In this document: piece after piece, positions 6,569 to 8,413 of the stretch
Position numbering within the stretch: position 1 is the stretch's first letter
Layout: every line of letters begins with the position of its first letter
Assembly: GCA_963582255.1 (NCBI GenBank)
Contig: CAUZRD010000087.1
Location: forward strand, 1-8,413
Reading direction: 5' to 3'
Source: CAUZRD01 sp963582255
GTDB taxonomy: Bacteria > Pseudomonadota > Alphaproteobacteria > Rhizobiales > TMED25
Length of the DNA stretch: 8,413 nt
Program-made: the position numbers and the translations under genes
The notes under the pieces: generated by a model
Seen by the model: only the letters and a program-made list of their open reading frames with translations
What the model was told of the DNA's origin: nothing
Database searches by the model: none

Positions 6569-6917
6569 GAAATTGTGAGATGAGTGCTAAACAGATAATC
6601 GTAATCTTAAGGACGTTTAAGCGCTGAAAAATTCCGCTGCATCATTAACTGGATTAGTCAGTTCCAGCACATGATCGTATGCCAAATTATCGATAGAAAG
6701 CGTTACGCTTCTTTCGGCTGAGGCCGCCGAATACGTTCAAATAATCCAAAACATCACAATGATCACTGCAATGAAACCCCTGTATATTTTACACCACCCA
6801 TTACCAAATTAAGTTTAAGCATCAAAGTCAGCTAATTTTTATACAAACGCCCGGAAATTTTCTATCCTTTGTCGGTCATACCACCTTGAAGATAAGACTA
6901 ACGTGTGCGAACACAAC
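6569..6917. other. 349-base convergent gap between korB and the CoA-transferase genes
   Basis: Both flanking genes end here, so terminators for both strands are expected. The best hairpin is TTCGGC (6713-6718) with GCCGAA (6726-6731) around a 7-base loop, but neither strand has a T run after it. A small AACTG/CAGTT dyad (6647-6663) and AAGCG-TTA-CGCTT (6698-6710) also occur. The part from about 6780 to 6870 is A+T rich. I see no gene or RNA that I can support. Confidence 0.45.
6713..6731. other. GC-rich hairpin in the convergent gap
   Basis: A perfect 6-base stem (TTCGGC/GCCGAA) with a 7-base loop. It might act as a two-way factor-independent or factor-assisted end point for both converging transcripts, but without T runs it is not a classical terminator. 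Confidence 0.25.
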
Positions 6918-7670
6918 CTAGTCGCTAGAAAGGTGAGCAAAGCCTCCAAGTGCGGTCAGCGCCTCATCTGTAATTTGAATGGGTTGCCCGGTGCCTAACC
7001 CCGGAGACCAGGGAATCCCCTCGAGCGCTTCTTCAATGCTAAAGCCACTTAATGGTGCATCCAGCACCCACCCATCTCTGCCCATTGTGAACCGAGCACG
7101 GCTAGTGATGAGGGCAACCGGCCCCTTGCCCAATTTCAGGCGGGAACGCTCCTTGGCATAGCAATCCCCCCCCCCAGGACTGGTGACAAAATCAACTTTT
7201 TCTACAAACCTGCGCGGATCATGAGGCATGAGAATGATAAGACGTGGCGCCAAGCACGCAATATCATGGGCTCCGCCCGAGCCAACCATGCGTAATTTAG
7301 GAGCATCATATGAACCAATAACTGTCGAATTCAGATTACCAAACCGGTCGACTTGCGCGGCAGAAAGCAACCCCACTTCAATCCGTCCCGCTTGAAGAGC
7401 GAAGAAAACAGACAACCCATCGGCAATCATCAAGGCTCCATCGGCAACCGAGGGAGATCCGGTAGAGAGCGGTGGTTTTTGAGGATTTGCTCCAATAACG
7501 CCCGACTCGAAGATGAGATTAAGGTTTGGTGCATGGCTATGTTTCGCTATCAAGGCTGCATCGGCCGGAATACCAATGCCAACAAAACAGGATTCGCTCT
7601 CAACCAGTTCACGGGAAGCAAGAAGCGCAATCCGAGCATTTTCGCTTAAATCACGGACTGAGGTATTCAT
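6918..7670 (-). CDS. Glutaconate-type CoA-transferase, subunit B
   Basis: A 250-residue class I CoA-transferase B subunit. It shows FVGIGIPADAALIAK (29-43), LIFESGVIGANP (52-63), LSAAQVDRFGNLNSTVIG (102-119), GSGGAHDIACLAPR (130-143) and VTSPGGGD (162-169), the expected order for GctB/IpdB-like proteins. E55 in the ESG motif matches the Glu that carries CoA in Acidaminococcus glutaconate CoA-transferase (recalled as beta Glu54), so a true transferase is favoured over the IpdAB type of ring-opening hydrolase. Acyl substrates cannot be told. The start ATG (7668-7670) overlaps the stop of subunit A as ATGA; an AAGGA lies 11 bases before it. Oddity: codons 166-169 lie over ten consecutive G, a slippage-prone tract. 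The frame is open as given and ends at TAG 6918-6920. It converges on korB. Confidence 0.88.
   Translation of the reverse strand: MNTSVRDLSENARIALLASRELVESESCFVGIGIPADAALIAKHSHAPNLNLIFESGVIGANPQKPPLSTGSPSVADGALMIADGLSVFFALQAGRIEVGLLSAAQVDRFGNLNSTVIGSYDAPKLRMVGSGGAHDIACLAPRLIILMPHDPRRFVEKVDFVTSPGGGDCYAKERSRLKLGKGPVALITSRARFTMGRDGWVLDAPLSGFSIEEALEGIPWSPGLGTGQPIQITDEALTALGGFAHLSSD
7166..7175 (-). repeat. Homopolymer of ten G within the CoA-transferase B gene
   Basis: Ten C on the + strand read as ten G in the coding strand: three GGG glycine codons plus the first base of GAT. Gain or loss of one base would shift the frame after residue 165 of 250, removing the last third of the protein. It could be a contingency tract or just a site prone to replication or sequencing error. 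Confidence 0.9.
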
Positions 7671-8413
7671 GACTCAGTCTTTCCTTGGAGGCCTTTTTCA
7701 AGTTCAGAAGCCCGCTCCAAACCCAGCTCTCTTAGGTAGGTTTCCCGATCAGTTGCCCCATACACCCAGCGATCTAGATAGTTTTGCAGTGTACCTTCAT
7801 CCCTGGATATCTTATCAAACTCGAGATAGTGATCATCATCACGCGAATAATATCCAGCCGTATAAGAAGGATGTGCACCCCATGGAACCTCAGCAAGTGC
7901 CGTGATCCGGTCGGCTGGAATGCGGGTACGCTCTGGAGATTCGGCAATTACTGACGATGGAACTATCTCCTCGACCGTTGCTATAATACGATTTGAGGCC
8001 AAAGCTCCTTCAACTGTATCTCCATCAACTCCCCAAATCTGGATATTGCCGGCGGCATCAGCCCTTTGGGCATGAATGAGTGCAACATCAGGCACCAGCG
8101 CAGGGATCGCCGCCAACTCATCACCCGTGTATGGGCAGACAATTGTTTTCAGCCCACGCCCGCCGCTTGGCTGATCGCCAATCTGCATGATCCTTGATGG
8201 AATAAATGGCACCCCCATGCGAGCGGCATGGAGACGCAGCATCATAGAAAAGTTAGTCCACTCCTCAATCTCCACCAAGCCTTCTTTGGCTGCGCGACGA
8301 AAGGCATGAGCTAGGCCTACCCCCGGATTTCCTATATAGCCAAAAATGACCTTCGTCACCGCCCCAGCAGCTATCATCTGATCAAACAGAATATCAGCAC
8401 CCGAGCGTGCCAG
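7667..8413 (-). CDS. Glutaconate-type CoA-transferase, subunit A (partial at window end)
   Basis: The frame stays open to the window edge, so the ATG at 8375-8377 is internal: twelve more codons upstream (LARSGADILFDQ) read on in a way that fits the family. About 248 residues are visible; relatives recalled at roughly 290 suggest some 40-50 are missing at the N-terminus. Counting from that internal Met, visible blocks are IGNPGVGLAHAFRRAAKEG (15-33), MGVPFIPSR (54-62), CPYTGDELAAIPALVPDVAL (81-100) and IHAQRADAAGNIQIWG (101-116), the last being a strong signature of GctA/IpdA-like subunits. With subunit B it would move CoA between carboxylic acids through a covalent acyl/CoA-glutamyl intermediate on subunit B. 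The TGA stop (7669-7667) overlaps the B start by four bases, so the pair is one coupled operon whose promoter lies beyond the window. Confidence 0.87.
   Translation of the reverse strand: MARSGADILFDQMIAAGAVTKVIFGYIGNPGVGLAHAFRRAAKEGLVEIEEWTNFSMMLRLHAARMGVPFIPSRIMQIGDQPSGGRGLKTIVCPYTGDELAAIPALVPDVALIHAQRADAAGNIQIWGVDGDTVEGALASNRIIATVEEIVPSSVIAESPERTRIPADRITALAEVPWGAHPSYTAGYYSRDDDHYLEFDKISRDEGTLQNYLDRWVYGATDRETYLRELGLERASELEKGLQGKTES

Noticed and set aside
6904..6915. TGTG-CGAA-CACA hairpin just after the CoA-transferase B gene as a terminator
   Set aside because: The stem is only four base pairs and the following sequence on the - strand is not a T run.
7353..7905. Open frames on the + strand (7353-7649 and 7513-7905)
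   Set aside because: They lie antisense to the two CoA-transferase subunit genes, which have full family signatures, so they are shadows.
6918..8413. IpdAB steroid ring-opening hydrolase
   Set aside because: The ESG glutamate expected of a real CoA-transferase is present and no steroid-degradation genes are nearby; kept as an alternative only.

Overview
The window looks like a stretch of bacterial chromosome, probably from a proteobacterium and perhaps a marine or environmental alphaproteobacterium. The basis is moderate G+C, tightly packed operons, ATGA stop/start overlaps, and a catabolic mix of a fused-alpha KorAB, an MmgE/PrpD protein, an enolase-superfamily enzyme and a glutaconate-type CoA-transferase. 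The taxonomic call is inference and weak; there is no rRNA, tRNA, mobile element or CRISPR array to anchor it.

Region 1 (1-3359, + strand) is a run of four metabolic genes. It holds the C-terminal end of an MmgE/PrpD-family protein (cut by the window edge), an MLE-type enolase-superfamily enzyme with a full set of catalytic residues, a classical NAD-type short-chain dehydrogenase (SDR), and a Gfo/Idh/MocA-family oxidoreductase whose usual catalytic Asp appears to be Ala. The 123-base gap between the second and third genes holds three neighbouring dyad symmetries. The set reads as catabolism of a hydroxy or branched carboxylic acid, sugar acid or cyclic compound (dehydration or epimerisation plus two dehydrogenations). 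The substrate cannot be read from the sequence.

Region 2 (3360-3710) is a 351-base gap. It has a possible terminator at the end of the first operon and, midway, an inverted repeat interleaved with a 10-base direct repeat of 22-base period, a good candidate operator for the next transcription unit.

Region 3 (3711-6568, + strand) is a two-gene korA-korB unit joined by an ATGA overlap. It encodes a 2-oxoacid:ferredoxin oxidoreductase with fused gamma-alpha chain and a TPP/[4Fe-4S] beta chain. It would turn a 2-oxoacid plus CoA into an acyl-CoA, CO2 and reduced ferredoxin. No ferredoxin gene is in the window.

Region 4 (6569-6917) is a 349-base convergent gap without an obvious strong terminator. 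Region 5 (6918-8413, - strand) is a two-gene CoA-transferase unit (A subunit cut by the window edge, B subunit complete), again coupled by an ATGA overlap. The B gene carries a run of ten G inside its reading frame and keeps a Glu that matches the CoA-carrying Glu of glutaconate CoA-transferase.

Together the window encodes enzymes that could process an organic acid to a 2-oxoacid (region 1), oxidise it to an acyl-CoA (region 3) and move CoA between acids (region 5). That chain is a hypothesis from gene neighbourhood only. No regulator or transporter gene is visible, and I see no clear sign of a wholly new system.
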